A stretch of 47,217 nt of DNA from a virus, in the IMG/VR virus record IMGVR_UViG_3300027513_000024, positions 1-47,217 of that record. One strand, given 5' to 3'. The notes beneath the pieces were generated by a model, which was not told the origin of the DNA, did no database searches, and saw only the letters and a list, made by a program, of their open reading frames with translations. A program made the translations under genes and the position numbers. Below are positions 16,589 to 25,725 of this stretch, piece by piece. Numbering within the stretch: the first letter of the stretch is position 1; each line of letters starts with the position of its first letter.

Positions 16589-19500
16589 TTGACCGGCCTG
16601 CTGGCCACGGCGGTCGGCACGGCGATCACGCTCGGCTTCGCGTTCGGTGCGACCTTCCTCGCGCAAAAGCTGCTCGGCGCGCCCGATGATGCGGACATGG
16701 GCGACAGCCCCACGTACTCGTTCGGCAACATCCAAAACACCACGCGGAACGGGCAACCCATCGCCGTCACCTACGGCGAGCACAAGGTCGGCGGCGAAAT
16801 CATCAACGTCTTCACGACGTCGGACGAGCAAGGCAACTCGAGCCTACGTCTCCTGATCGGCATGGGCGAGGGCACGATCGAATCAATCGCCGGCCTGACC
16901 AGCGACTTCAACAATCTCGAGAACGGTTCGATTCCCGACGGGATCAAGATCAACGGCAACGAAGCCAACATCCTGGACGGCGTGAAAGTCAGCGGCCGGC
17001 TCGGGTCCGATGGTCAATCGATCATCCCGGGCTTCCGCGATCTCGTTACCGTGATCACTTTGAACATAGACCTGGTCATCTTCGTCGAGGTGCAGCAGGT
17101 CACGTCCGGCGCAGTCGATGCGTTCGAGGTCGTCCTCTTTTGGCCGAATGGGCTCTACAAGATCGACAAGCATGACGGGGACATCGATCACGAGTCGGCC
17201 TTCTACCGTGTGCGCTGGCGCCGGCAAGGCGACGTCGGCGACCAAGAAGACGTCACGATCGAAGTACGGAAGCGCACGACGTCCCCCTTCACAGTCACCT
17301 ACCGAACCGACAAACCCTTCGAGGTGTTCGGCCAGGCGGTCATCTGCGAGGTCGACGTCACGATGTTGTCGGGCAACGACGACGAGCGCCACAAGCTCGA
17401 GTTCGACTGGCAGAGCCTGAATGAAATCGACATCAACGGCGGGTTGAAGTACCAGCACACCGCCCTGCTTGGCTTGGAGATCCCCGCGCAAGAGGCGGTG
17501 AACAACACCGTGCCTTCCGTCACGGTGATCGTAGAGGGCAAGCAGGTCTTCATCTGGAACGGCGTCGATCCGGACCCGGAAACCGCCACCTATACCTTCG
17601 CGTACTCGTCGAACCCCGCCTGGTGCGCGATGGATCTCATCCTCAACAAGCGCTATGGCGGCGGAGACAGGTTCGACGCTTGTTCCATCGACCTCGTGTC
17701 GTTCAAGGAGTGGGCCGACTACTGCGACGAGCTGATCCCCGACACGATCGGCGGGGACATGAAGCGATGGGAGCTGGGCCTGGTGCTCGACGAGGCCGAG
17801 CCCTTCTGGGATCAGGTCTTGCGCATCTGCGCCTGCGGGCGCGCGACCATCCTGAAGGACGGCAACATCTTCCGGGTCAAGATCGAGCGGCCAAGTGATC
17901 CCGTCCAGCTCTTCACGTCGGGGAACATGAAGGTCGGGACGCTCGTGATCCAGTACGCGAGCAACCAGGACCGCGCGAACGTGGTGGAGGTGCAGTACCT
18001 CGACGCGGCGAACGAATACGAGAACTCGATCGCGGGGCGCGAGGACGAGACGGCACTTGAGCAGGTCGGCGATCCGGTGCGGAAGGAGAGCGTCCAGCTC
18101 TACGGGATCACCAAGCAGGCGCGCGCGTATCGTGCCGCGCAATACTTGCTCAATATCAACAGCCGCTGGCTGACCACCGTTGAGTTCGAGGCGCCGGTCG
18201 ATGCCATCGCGGCCGAGCCTGGCGATGTCATCCTCGTCAGCCATGATATCTGGAGCCAGCTGTCGGGCCGGATCCACACGACGAGCGCGACATCGACGCA
18301 GGTGGTGATCGATCGTGATCTCACGATCACCGCTGGCCAGACGTGGAAGATCACCGTGCGCACCAGCGCACTCGGCTCGGATTCGCTGCAAGAGCGGACC
18401 ATCGTGAGCTCGCCGGGCACCTACCTGACGGGCAGTATCCTCACCGTGAATGTGCCATGGACGGGCGGCGATCTCCCACAGAAGTACGACCTTTATGGGC
18501 TCGGCAACACGGCCATCCAGCCGCACGTGAAGCTCTACCGGATGGTATCGAGCGAGCTCAGGCCGGACCTGACACGCCACATCGCCGCGCTCGAGTATGA
18601 CGAGACGGTCTACGACGATGACCCTGGGACCATCATCGAGGATCCTTCCGACCCACCGATCACGCCGGACACGATCCCGCCGATTGGAACAAGCCTGACC
18701 TTGCTCGAGGGCGGTGGGCCATCCATCAACGCCTCGTGGGTAAAGGCCTCCTGGCCATTCGCCTACCAGTCGCAGGTGTACCTCCGGAACGAGACGGACG
18801 GCGCGACGACGTTCGTGCTGGTCGGAACGACCTTCGAGTCGACGTTCATCATCACCGACGGGGTCTTCCTCTCGAACTTCTACACCGTCTCCATCGTGCC
18901 GATGGCGCCGAACGGGCAGCACGGCCCGCCGGAAAACGGGCTCATCGGAACGATCCTGATCAGCGGCAACACGGGCTTCCCCGATCCGGTGACCGACCTT
19001 ACCTGCTCGCAGCAGGGACGCAACGTGACGTTGCAATGGACGGGCGTCGCCCCGGCGGATAACAACCTCTCACACTACGAGATCCGCCGCGGGCTCGAGT
19101 GGATCCACGGGCACCAGATCGGCACGACCACGGCCGTCATGTTCACGACCACCGACTGGCCGGTCGGCCTCGAGACGTTCATCGTCCGCACGGTCAGCAA
19201 CGCGGGGAAACTCGACCTCAACCCCGATCGTCACGAGTGCCTGCTCGTTACGCCAGTGCCGGAAGTGTCGGTGATCAACCGGGACGAGGTCGCGCTCGGG
19301 TGGCCTGGCACGAAGACCAACCTGACCGTGGACGGGGACGGCACGCTTCGGATCAGCGACACGTTCCTGACCGGCACCTACGAGAGCCCGGCGCTCGATG
19401 GTGCCATCATCCAGAGCTTCCGCGCGGGCATCCTGATCGGCTCGCGGCAGGAGGACAACGCCTTTACCTGGGACTCGGGCAGCACGCTCTGGACGGATGC

Positions 19501-21988
19501 CACCTACACATGGGACAGCGGCACGGCCGGCAGCACGACCTGGGATAGCGCGTCGATCACCTGGGATTCGATCGAGGCCAAGATCCGCGACTGGACGGGA
19601 CTCTATTACCCACCGACCAACACCACGCAGACGCTCGAGTGGAAGTTCTCCGACGACGACATCACCTACAGCGCCTACTCGCCCGCGATCCCCGGGGACT
19701 ACTCCTTCCGGTATCTGAAGTTCCGGATCACGCTCACCAGGGACCACGTCACCAACCGCCAGGCGCGCGTCTCGATCCTGCTGACGACGGCGAGCCATGC
19801 GACGGATGCACCGGCGGACGCGACCTATGTCGTGATGTCCTTGAACGGAACGCTGACGGACGAGCGCGTGCTTACCGCCGGCGAAGGCATCGATATCACG
19901 GACGGCGGTGCCGGCGGGAACGTGACGGAAAAAGTGCTGTTCACGCCGGGCGAGCTCTTGCGGCTCCGGGACAGCGACAACTCGCACGCGACCACGTTCG
20001 GCACCGGCAACCAGGCGGTCGACATCGACTACACCCTGCCCATCGCCGGGCCTTCCGTGAACGGCCAGGTTCTCTCTGGGACGACGGGCAACGTGCTGAG
20101 TTGGGTGACGCCGAGCGCGGGCTCGACCCTGATCGTCCAGGAGGATGACGTCACGGTCGACGCGGCGGCGACCACACTCGATTTCCTCGAGCCCCTCGCC
20201 ACGATCGTCACGTCCGGGCCGGCCGGTGAAGCGAACGTTGACCTGTCGCAGTACATGCTCGCGTCCGGTGCTCGCCCTGCGGCCGGCAACATCGACCTCG
20301 CGAACTTCCTCTTGCTCAACATCGGCGCGGCGGGGACCGACTTCACGGCGGGCGGGGGGCTCACGCTCGCGAGCACGCTCACGCTCACCGGGTTCACCAC
20401 CGGCTCGGTCTTGTTTATCGGCGCCGCCGCCGCCGTCTCCCAGGACAACGCGAATCTCTTCTGGGACGACTCCAACAATCGCCTTTCCGTCGGCAGCACC
20501 GAGAACTCCATCACGATCTCCGGCGGCGGCGAGGGAATCCGGCTCGCCCTGCACATGGACGATCCTGGCGACGAGTACGTGTTCGGCCTCCACCAGCACA
20601 ACAGCTCGGCGGGGCTTGGCGCCCATGCGATCTTTGCGCGCTCGCGCGGGACGGAAGCCTCCGAGACGGTGGTATCGAGCGGCGACACGATTGGCGAGAT
20701 CCAGTTCGCCGGCCACGACGGCACCGATTACGCGCTTGGAGCCATCCTCAGGGTCGCAGTCGATAACACGCCCGGTGCTGGCGACATGCCGTCTCGCTTC
20801 GAGTTCTTGACCAGCGCGGACGGCTCCGAGGCACCGACAGAGCGCATGCGCATCGCCTCGACGGGGTTGGTGACGATCGGCACGGGAGGGACATTCACCA
20901 CGGCGACGGGCGCGAACGACTTGGCGGTCGCCGGCGACTTCGAGGTGGAGGGCCAGAGCCGCTTCGACGGCATCATGGGCTGGGGCACTGCACCCGTTAG
21001 CTCGACGATCTTCACGCTGACGTCGAGCAGCGCCACGATCGTGAACGGCATGGACTTCGACATGACGGTGAGCCCCGGATCTGGCACGCTCTCCGCCATC
21101 GTCATGAACTTCGTCCTGGTGGACGAGGCCACGCATGCGGGCGCATTGACCACGGTGACCGGGCTCAACGTCCGGACGAGTTTCCATCGCACCACGCTGC
21201 CCGCGAGTCATACGCAAAAGGCCATCAACGTCCAGGGCTATGGCGTGCAGTCCGGCACGACGATCGGCTCTGGCACGTATGATTTTTACGGCCTACAGAT
21301 CACGGGGAACAACGGTGGCGCGAACATCAGCGGCGGCACCTTCACCTTCACCGACATCCGCGGCGCTGCGGATCCCTCCGGCTATGCGGCCGGCGCCACC
21401 ATGCGCCATTATTTTTTCAAGGCGCAGGCCGACTGCTGGATCGTCGACAACGAGCCCTTCTTCTGGGGCACGGGCGAAGACTGCGACATCCGCTACGACG
21501 GTACGAACTGGCTCTTCAACGTCAACGTCGCCACCACGAACATCGTCTGGAACGAAGCCGGCCTCGATACCAACTTCCGCATCGAGTCGGACAACAAGAG
21601 TGCGATGTTCTTCCTCGATGCGGGACTCGACCGAATCGGCATCGGTGACATCAGCTCGCCCGCTTCCATTCTCGAGATCGAGGAGCAGACGACACTAACC
21701 GCCGGCCTCGGCGATGGGTTCTCGGCGATGATCCTGCTCGACCCGGCCTACACGGGCGCGTTCACGGTCACGAGGCATAACTACCTCAAGTGCGAGAACG
21801 TCGCGGTCTCAGGCTCGGCCGTGGTGACGGATGCGTGCACGATCTGGTTCGACGCAGCGGCGGGCACCCACAAAGCGCTGGATGCCGGGACCACGAAGGT
21901 GAGCATCGGCGTGGTGACCGCGTGGGAGAAGAAAAACGTGGCAGGAACGGTGATGTTCTCGCCCCTCTACTCGAGCAAGACGAGTTAG
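16589..21988 (+). CDS. Central tail tip / host-specificity protein (gpJ-like) with fibre C-terminus
   Basis: 1799 residues from TTG 16589; the true N-terminus probably lies about 90 codons upstream. Order: a hydrophobic segment (residues 1-30), gpJ-type tip domains to about 680 (YSSNPAWCAMDLILNKRYGGG, then KEWADYCDELI near residue 370), and two fibronectin-III-like domains (about 690-790 and 800-900). A W/D/S-rich repeated stretch follows near 960-995 (TWDSG, TWDSA, TWDSI). The rest is long, beta-rich and fibre-like and ends with a module also found in the separate fibre protein (FRIESDNKSAMFFLDAGLD). It plugs the tail tube and should contact the receptor. Lambda gpJ is about 1130 residues; the extra length is fibre fused to the tip. 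Confidence 0.9.
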   Translation: MTGLLATAVGTAITLGFAFGATFLAQKLLGAPDDADMGDSPTYSFGNIQNTTRNGQPIAVTYGEHKVGGEIINVFTTSDEQGNSSLRLLIGMGEGTIESIAGLTSDFNNLENGSIPDGIKINGNEANILDGVKVSGRLGSDGQSIIPGFRDLVTVITLNIDLVIFVEVQQVTSGAVDAFEVVLFWPNGLYKIDKHDGDIDHESAFYRVRWRRQGDVGDQEDVTIEVRKRTTSPFTVTYRTDKPFEVFGQAVICEVDVTMLSGNDDERHKLEFDWQSLNEIDINGGLKYQHTALLGLEIPAQEAVNNTVPSVTVIVEGKQVFIWNGVDPDPETATYTFAYSSNPAWCAMDLILNKRYGGGDRFDACSIDLVSFKEWADYCDELIPDTIGGDMKRWELGLVLDEAEPFWDQVLRICACGRATILKDGNIFRVKIERPSDPVQLFTSGNMKVGTLVIQYASNQDRANVVEVQYLDAANEYENSIAGREDETALEQVGDPVRKESVQLYGITKQARAYRAAQYLLNINSRWLTTVEFEAPVDAIAAEPGDVILVSHDIWSQLSGRIHTTSATSTQVVIDRDLTITAGQTWKITVRTSALGSDSLQERTIVSSPGTYLTGSILTVNVPWTGGDLPQKYDLYGLGNTAIQPHVKLYRMVSSELRPDLTRHIAALEYDETVYDDDPGTIIEDPSDPPITPDTIPPIGTSLTLLEGGGPSINASWVKASWPFAYQSQVYLRNETDGATTFVLVGTTFESTFIITDGVFLSNFYTVSIVPMAPNGQHGPPENGLIGTILISGNTGFPDPVTDLTCSQQGRNVTLQWTGVAPADNNLSHYEIRRGLEWIHGHQIGTTTAVMFTTTDWPVGLETFIVRTVSNAGKLDLNPDRHECLLVTPVPEVSVINRDEVALGWPGTKTNLTVDGDGTLRISDTFLTGTYESPALDGAIIQSFRAGILIGSRQEDNAFTWDSGSTLWTDATYTWDSGTAGSTTWDSASITWDSIEAKIRDWTGLYYPPTNTTQTLEWKFSDDDITYSAYSPAIPGDYSFRYLKFRITLTRDHVTNRQARVSILLTTASHATDAPADATYVVMSLNGTLTDERVLTAGEGIDITDGGAGGNVTEKVLFTPGELLRLRDSDNSHATTFGTGNQAVDIDYTLPIAGPSVNGQVLSGTTGNVLSWVTPSAGSTLIVQEDDVTVDAAATTLDFLEPLATIVTSGPAGEANVDLSQYMLASGARPAAGNIDLANFLLLNIGAAGTDFTAGGGLTLASTLTLTGFTTGSVLFIGAAAAVSQDNANLFWDDSNNRLSVGSTENSITISGGGEGIRLALHMDDPGDEYVFGLHQHNSSAGLGAHAIFARSRGTEASETVVSSGDTIGEIQFAGHDGTDYALGAILRVAVDNTPGAGDMPSRFEFLTSADGSEAPTERMRIASTGLVTIGTGGTFTTATGANDLAVAGDFEVEGQSRFDGIMGWGTAPVSSTIFTLTSSSATIVNGMDFDMTVSPGSGTLSAIVMNFVLVDEATHAGALTTVTGLNVRTSFHRTTLPASHTQKAINVQGYGVQSGTTIGSGTYDFYGLQITGNNGGANISGGTFTFTDIRGAADPSGYAAGATMRHYFFKAQADCWIVDNEPFFWGTGEDCDIRYDGTNWLFNVNVATTNIVWNEAGLDTNFRIESDNKSAMFFLDAGLDRIGIGDISSPASILEIEEQTTLTAGLGDGFSAMILLDPAYTGAFTVTRHNYLKCENVAVSGSAVVTDACTIWFDAAAGTHKALDAGTTKVSIGVVTAWEKKNVAGTVMFSPLYSSKTS

Positions 21989-21990
21989 GC

Positions 21991-22530
21991 ATGTACATCG
22001 CACTCGGCAAAGGACCATATGGAGAAGACAAGCGGATTGCCGCCAATCCGATCCTTCTCCGCACCGGAACCTTCGCCCTGGTGAGCCAAACGGCCTATTG
22101 GGTCTACCTTGGTTGGTGCGCGGAGCTGATCACCCCCGCCTTCGTCAATGGATCTCAGACAGTTGCCTCTGCTACTGTGACCACGGCGGAGTTCGGCTTC
22201 TTCTCCACTCCATTGCCGTCCAATCGCGCGGGCCAGACAGTGACCAAGATTGTCGCTGGTGCTTTCACGGGAACCGGCACCGGGCTCAAGCGCAACAGCA
22301 GCGCATTCGTGACCGCCCTCACCGTCCCCGTTCATCTCTGGGCCGGTGTTCGAGTAAACGCTACCACCGCAGGCACGTTCAGTGCACTCGCCCGCGATTG
22401 GTCTTCCGGTAATCAGCTTCAGCTGGCCGCCGCAGGTACGTTCGCGGCCACATCGACCTTTGCTGGTGTGGTCCCCGCTTTCGCAGATGCGACTACCACC
22501 GGCCCAGACCTATTCGGGAGTCTCGACTGA
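21991..22530 (+). CDS. Putative tail-associated beta-rich protein
   Basis: 179 residues from ATG 21991, two bases after the tip protein's stop. It is Thr/Ala/Gly-rich with alternating strands (QTVASATVTTAEFGFF, TKIVAGAFTGTGTGLKR, VHLWAGVRVNATTAGTFSALARDW) and no Lys/Glu-rich helix, like small virion beta-sandwich proteins. Its position among fibre genes suggests a fibre or tip accessory. The family is not recognised. Confidence 0.65.
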   Translation: MYIALGKGPYGEDKRIAANPILLRTGTFALVSQTAYWVYLGWCAELITPAFVNGSQTVASATVTTAEFGFFSTPLPSNRAGQTVTKIVAGAFTGTGTGLKRNSSAFVTALTVPVHLWAGVRVNATTAGTFSALARDWSSGNQLQLAAAGTFAATSTFAGVVPAFADATTTGPDLFGSLD

Positions 22531-22754
22531 TGCCTATCACCGCAGGACAGGTCCCCGCCGAGCTCGCCGCACTGCGCGGCATCGGCGGCGACGTGAAAGC
22601 CGGGATCGACTTCCTTGTGGAGGTGACCAAGATCATCAACGATGTCGCGCCCATTTGGAACGAGATCGATCTCACCGGCACACAGTCCAATCTTCTGCTT
22701 GCGAAGTACGACACAGCCAAAGCGGCGCTCAAAGCCAAAGTTGCAGCGTTCTAA
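22530..22754 (+). CDS. Small helical protein in the fibre operon
   Basis: 74 residues, mostly helical (PAELAALRGIGGDVKAGIDFL ... NLLLAKYDTAKAALKAKVAAF). The ATG shares its A with the previous stop (TGATG). It could be a fibre chaperone or linker; nothing specific is visible. Confidence 0.6.
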   Translation: MPITAGQVPAELAALRGIGGDVKAGIDFLVEVTKIINDVAPIWNEIDLTGTQSNLLLAKYDTAKAALKAKVAAF

Positions 22755-22766
22755 GGAAGGTCCCCC

Positions 22767-23654
22767 ATGTCCCAAGTGTTTGGTATTCCGATCGCCGGCT
22801 CCGCTTCGCTCAGTGCAAGCCGGAGCGTTTTGAACGACGCCTTCCTGGCGCTGCAATCGAACTTCCTCGGCACCGCCGACCCGACGGGTGCAGCCGCCGC
22901 GGACGGTGCGTGGGCAGTGCGCACGGACACGGCCGAACTCAAGATCCGGATCTCGGGCGCCTACGTCGTGGCGGGGAAATACGCGCTCAACCTCGGTCAC
23001 TTGAGGATCGACGGCACGAACGCGATGACCGGGTCGCTCGACATGGACGGGCAGGACATCATCTTGACCGCGGACGGTAACACGCGGCTCGAGAATGGAA
23101 CGAACAACTCCATGCGGTTCGTGATCAACTCCGTCGAGACGATCGTCCTCGGCGTCGCTGGCGGCGAGTTTGCTTACAACGAAACCGGGGCCGACATCAA
23201 TTGGCGGTTCGAGTCGGACACGAACGCGAATCTGCTCTTCCTCGATGCGGGCCTCGACTCGGGCGCTGGGTTTGTCGGGATCCGCACCGCGACCCCGGTC
23301 TCCGTGCTCGACGTGGTGGGGTCCTTCTCGTATATGGTGGTCGCCACAAGCACGAGCCCTTACAACCTGACTGCGGCCGACTGCGTGCTCGACGTCACGA
23401 CGGGCGCCGGAACGTTCACCGTGAACCTGCCGGTGATGGTTCGTGGGCGTCGTTATGTGGTCAAGAAAGCGGACGTCAGCGCTGGCACCGTGGTCATCAA
23501 TCGCGCCGGAGCCGACACGATAGAGAATCCCGCAGGCGCGGGACGCGCGCAAACGACGCTCACGCTGGCCGCAACGCAAAACACGGCCGTCACGCTCGAG
23601 GGTGGCGCCGGCACAGTATGGCTCATCCAAAGTCTCCGCGGGACAGTCACCTAA
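22767..23654 (+). CDS. Tail fibre protein
   Basis: 295 residues, beta-rich. An N-terminal helix (SASRSVLNDAFLALQSNF) precedes repeated short strands (GSLDMDGQDIILTADGNTRLENG) typical of trimeric fibre shafts. The segment YNETGADINWRFESD..NLLFLDAGLD matches the C-terminal module of the large tip protein. The last 100 residues form a knob-like beta domain (NLTAADCVLDVTTGAGTF ... GGAGTVWLI) that resembles the added domain of the decoration protein. It likely binds receptors alongside the tip protein. GGAAGG precedes the ATG. Confidence 0.75.
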   Translation: MSQVFGIPIAGSASLSASRSVLNDAFLALQSNFLGTADPTGAAAADGAWAVRTDTAELKIRISGAYVVAGKYALNLGHLRIDGTNAMTGSLDMDGQDIILTADGNTRLENGTNNSMRFVINSVETIVLGVAGGEFAYNETGADINWRFESDTNANLLFLDAGLDSGAGFVGIRTATPVSVLDVVGSFSYMVVATSTSPYNLTAADCVLDVTTGAGTFTVNLPVMVRGRRYVVKKADVSAGTVVINRAGADTIENPAGAGRAQTTLTLAATQNTAVTLEGGAGTVWLIQSLRGTVT

Positions 23655-23678
23655 ACCCAAGTGAAAGGCGAATCCAGC

Positions 23679-23957
23679 ATGGACGGAAAGAACAGGCTGC
23701 CGGCAGAGGTGGACGTGGTGGAGGTGGAACCGCAGGGCAGCAAGCCCAAGGTGTATCCGCTGCCGCAAGGCTCGCGCGAGACATACAACGCGATTCATGC
23801 GGAGGCGGCGGTCGCACTCGCCAAGCGCGACGGCTTCCTGCGCGGGGTCAAGGGTTCGATCGGCGTTCCCGACAGCTACGCCTTCAACCTGCAGACCTTG
23901 TGCTTTGAGCAGACGGGCGTGATCGAGCCGGCCGATCCGCCGTCGAATGGTGCGTGA
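23679..23957 (+). CDS. Small protein at the end of the fibre operon
   Basis: 92 residues from ATG 23679, preferred over GTG 23661 because AAAGG lies ten bases upstream of it. It is acidic at the start (DVVEVEPQGSKPKVYPLPQG) with a central helix (YNAIHAEAAVALAKRDGFL). No family is recognised; it may be a fibre-assembly or virion accessory protein. Confidence 0.6.
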   Translation: MDGKNRLPAEVDVVEVEPQGSKPKVYPLPQGSRETYNAIHAEAAVALAKRDGFLRGVKGSIGVPDSYAFNLQTLCFEQTGVIEPADPPSNGA

Positions 23958-24030
23958 TTCCGGTTTGGCCCGGCGCGGCAATGGCATCTTGTGACGGGGA
24001 GGAAGAGCAACCAGCCAGGGCTCCAGGAAC

Positions 24031-24336
24031 ATGGTCAAGAAGGTCTCGGATGTCGTGATTGGTGTGGCGGCAAACAATAGGACCTGGATTGCGACGATCT
24101 TCGTCGCCCTTTTTGTGGCGATCCCGCCGACGATCTTGGCGTGGAACAATAACGCGAAGGCCGACGCGATCCACGTGCTGGTCAACAGCAACCTTACCGC
24201 GGTCAAGGCGGACCTGGCCGTGGCGAATCAGCGCATCGACGACCTGATCAAGCTGGTGACGCAGCTCCAGCAGTTGAGGGACGCGGAGATCGCCGAGAGG
24301 GCGGCGGAGAAGCCGAAGAAGGACGACAAGAAATAG
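24031..24336 (+). CDS. Membrane protein with one transmembrane helix and coiled coil (holin-like?)
   Basis: 101 residues. A hydrophobic helix lies at about residues 19-38 (WIATIFVALFVAIPPTIL), followed by a coiled coil (VNSNLTAVKADLAVANQRIDD) and a Lys-rich tail (EKPKKDDKK). Position after the tail genes and this topology fit small lysis-associated membrane proteins, such as a holin or spanin-like factor. A holin usually has a shorter cytoplasmic part, so the role is uncertain. No endolysin gene adjoins it. Confidence 0.6.
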   Translation: MVKKVSDVVIGVAANNRTWIATIFVALFVAIPPTILAWNNNAKADAIHVLVNSNLTAVKADLAVANQRIDDLIKLVTQLQQLRDAEIAERAAEKPKKDDKK

Positions 24337-24374
24337 CCACGGCGCGGTCCCATTTCGGGAAAGCGGCCAGGGCC

Positions 24375-24404
24375 TTGACTAGATCGCGCGCCCACGCTCA
24401 CAAT
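24375..24404 (+). promoter_or_regulatory. Candidate promoter upstream of a lipoprotein gene
   Basis: TTGACT (24375-24380) and CACAAT (24399-24404) are 18 bases apart, about 48 bases before ATG 24452. The -35 box is strong and the -10 box weak. It would give this accessory gene its own expression. Confidence 0.35.
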
Positions 24405-24451
24405 TCACCCGGCGCTTGCGATGTCCTCCTACCTTCTCAGGGAGATCAACC

Positions 24452-25270
24452 ATGCCCTGCATGGCTACGCGACGCATTGCGTCAGCACTCCTCATCCTTT
24501 CCCAGATCGTCCTGCCTGGCTGCGATTCCACGGGCCCGGTGGAGGACGAGTACACCTTCCAGACGCCGCTCGGTGGCGGCTCGATCAAGATCAATCGGCC
24601 GGGCGGTCCGATGTTCTGCAAGCTCGACGTGCCGAACGGCGGCTGCCTCTGGTTCACGAGCGCGGCCGATCCCTCCACCTGTATCGGCGAGTGTATTACC
24701 GTTCCGCCGGGCGGCGGCGTGTACCAGATCCCCGCCGGTGCCACCGTCTGGAACTTCGCCGAGGACTGCGGCAAGTGTCCATGCGAGCCGGTCGAACCGC
24801 CAGCGCCAGAGGCCCCGATGAGCGGGCCGACAACGCACGTGTTTGGCAGCATGATCACGAGCACGCGCGACCGCAGCGGCTTCAACTGTGTCGTCATCGC
24901 GGAGGGGACTTGGACCGCCTCGCGCGCGTATGAGCGCCTGCGCGACAAGCTCCCGTTCGACGGGGTCGCCAACGTCAACGAGTACATCGCGGTCGAGGGA
25001 CTCGGCGGTCACGCCGGCGGTATGCGCAACTGGCGCGTGGACGTGCGCGATGACGATCAGGCCATCGACTCGGTGAAGGTTTATCTCGACGGCGCCGAGG
25101 TCGGCAATACCAAGTACGCCGCCGGAGACTGGGGCTTCGGGTCGGAGACGCGGATCAACCTCACCGTGGATCAGTTGAGCGCTCGCATCGGCGGGACGGT
25201 CAACCTGCTCGTCACCTGGAACCAGGGTGGCGTGCCGCGGAAGTGGGCCTACCGCGCACTCATGCAGTAA
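24452..25270 (+). CDS. Exported lipoprotein with beta-rich domain
   Basis: 272 residues from ATG 24452 (AGGGAG seven bases upstream). The signal peptide ends in the lipobox LPGC, so C24 would be lipidated. The mature part has several cysteines (MFCKLD, GGCLWF, STCIGECI, CGKCPCEP) and then a proline-rich linker (PVEPPAPEAP). A beta-sandwich-like domain closes the protein (DSVKVYLDGAEVGNTKYAAGDWGF). Phage lipoproteins often change the host surface and block superinfection; that role is an inference. It sits at the end of the late plus-strand block, facing a reverse operon. Confidence 0.7.
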   Translation: MPCMATRRIASALLILSQIVLPGCDSTGPVEDEYTFQTPLGGGSIKINRPGGPMFCKLDVPNGGCLWFTSAADPSTCIGECITVPPGGGVYQIPAGATVWNFAEDCGKCPCEPVEPPAPEAPMSGPTTHVFGSMITSTRDRSGFNCVVIAEGTWTASRAYERLRDKLPFDGVANVNEYIAVEGLGGHAGGMRNWRVDVRDDDQAIDSVKVYLDGAEVGNTKYAAGDWGFGSETRINLTVDQLSARIGGTVNLLVTWNQGGVPRKWAYRALMQ

Positions 25271-25279
25271 CGGGAACGG

Positions 25280-25297
25280 GGGCGCATGGCGGCGCCC
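25280..25297. terminator. Hairpin between convergent stops
   Basis: GGGCGC and GCGCCC around a six-base loop, extendable by G-U and G-C pairs, fill the 27 bases between the lipoprotein stop and the stop of the reverse operon. No U-run follows on either strand, so bidirectional termination is likely but not certain. Confidence 0.45.
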
Positions 25298-25471
25298 TCA
25301 CTTCCTCCACCACCGCGCGGCCGCGCCCTTCCGGCCGATCGCCGAGAGCTCTTCCGACGTGAGCTTCCGCGCGCGCGCCTTGCCGCCCTTGCTCGGGCCG
25401 CCCACCTTGGCGGATGCCTTGCCAGCGAGACGACCGAGGGCCACGGCGGCGGGGTTCTTCCGGCGCGTCAT
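25298..25471 (-). CDS. Small basic protein (Lys/Arg/Ala-rich)
   Basis: 57 residues from ATG 25471. It reads MTRRKNPAAVALGRLAGKAS and ends EELSAIGRKGAAARWWRK, strongly basic with Gly-Lys-Ala repeats, a kind of small protein often found in phage and plasmid accessory regions. It probably binds nucleic acid. It is the last of three coupled reverse genes; its start overlaps the previous stop (ATGA) with GGAAGGCGG upstream. Confidence 0.65.
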   Translation of the reverse strand: MTRRKNPAAVALGRLAGKASAKVGGPSKGGKARARKLTSEELSAIGRKGAAARWWRK

Positions 25472-25725
25472 GGGGCACCGCCTTCCCCGCGGCTCGGATC
25501 GGAGAGAACCCAACCCACCGAAGTTCGGCGAACGGTACAGTTCAGCTGCGCCGCGATTCGCGAAGCCTGCTCGTCGCTGATGCTCGCGTCGTGCGGGATC
25601 ATGCGACCTGGCTCAAGGTTCAGGAGCTGCGCCGCCCCCCTGTAGTCGCCGAGGCGGACGAGATCGCCGACCGTGTAATCCACAACGACCTCGCCGCAGT
25701 ACGCGCACCTGTATTCGATTTTCAT
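25468..25725 (-). CDS. Small protein with CxxC site, reverse operon
   Basis: 85 residues. It begins MKIEYRCAYCGEVVVDYTVGD and has one CxxC plus a later Cys, then a helical region (DEQASRIAAQLNCTVRRT) and a terminal beta hairpin. A half zinc site is possible if it dimerises. Its start is embedded in a 19-base junction sequence that recurs, with one mismatch, at the start of the downstream gene. Its function is not recognised. Confidence 0.6.
   Translation of the reverse strand: MKIEYRCAYCGEVVVDYTVGDLVRLGDYRGAAQLLNLEPGRMIPHDASISDEQASRIAAQLNCTVRRTSVGWVLSDPSRGEGGAP

Noticed and set aside
16883-21217. Two minus-strand frames of over 700 codons opposite the tip protein
   Set aside because: Same antisense composition effect; the plus strand carries recognisable tip and fibre domains throughout.
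22419-24206. 595-codon minus-strand frame opposite fibre genes
   Set aside because: Shadow of the fibre operon; Arg/His/Asp-rich with no domain pattern.
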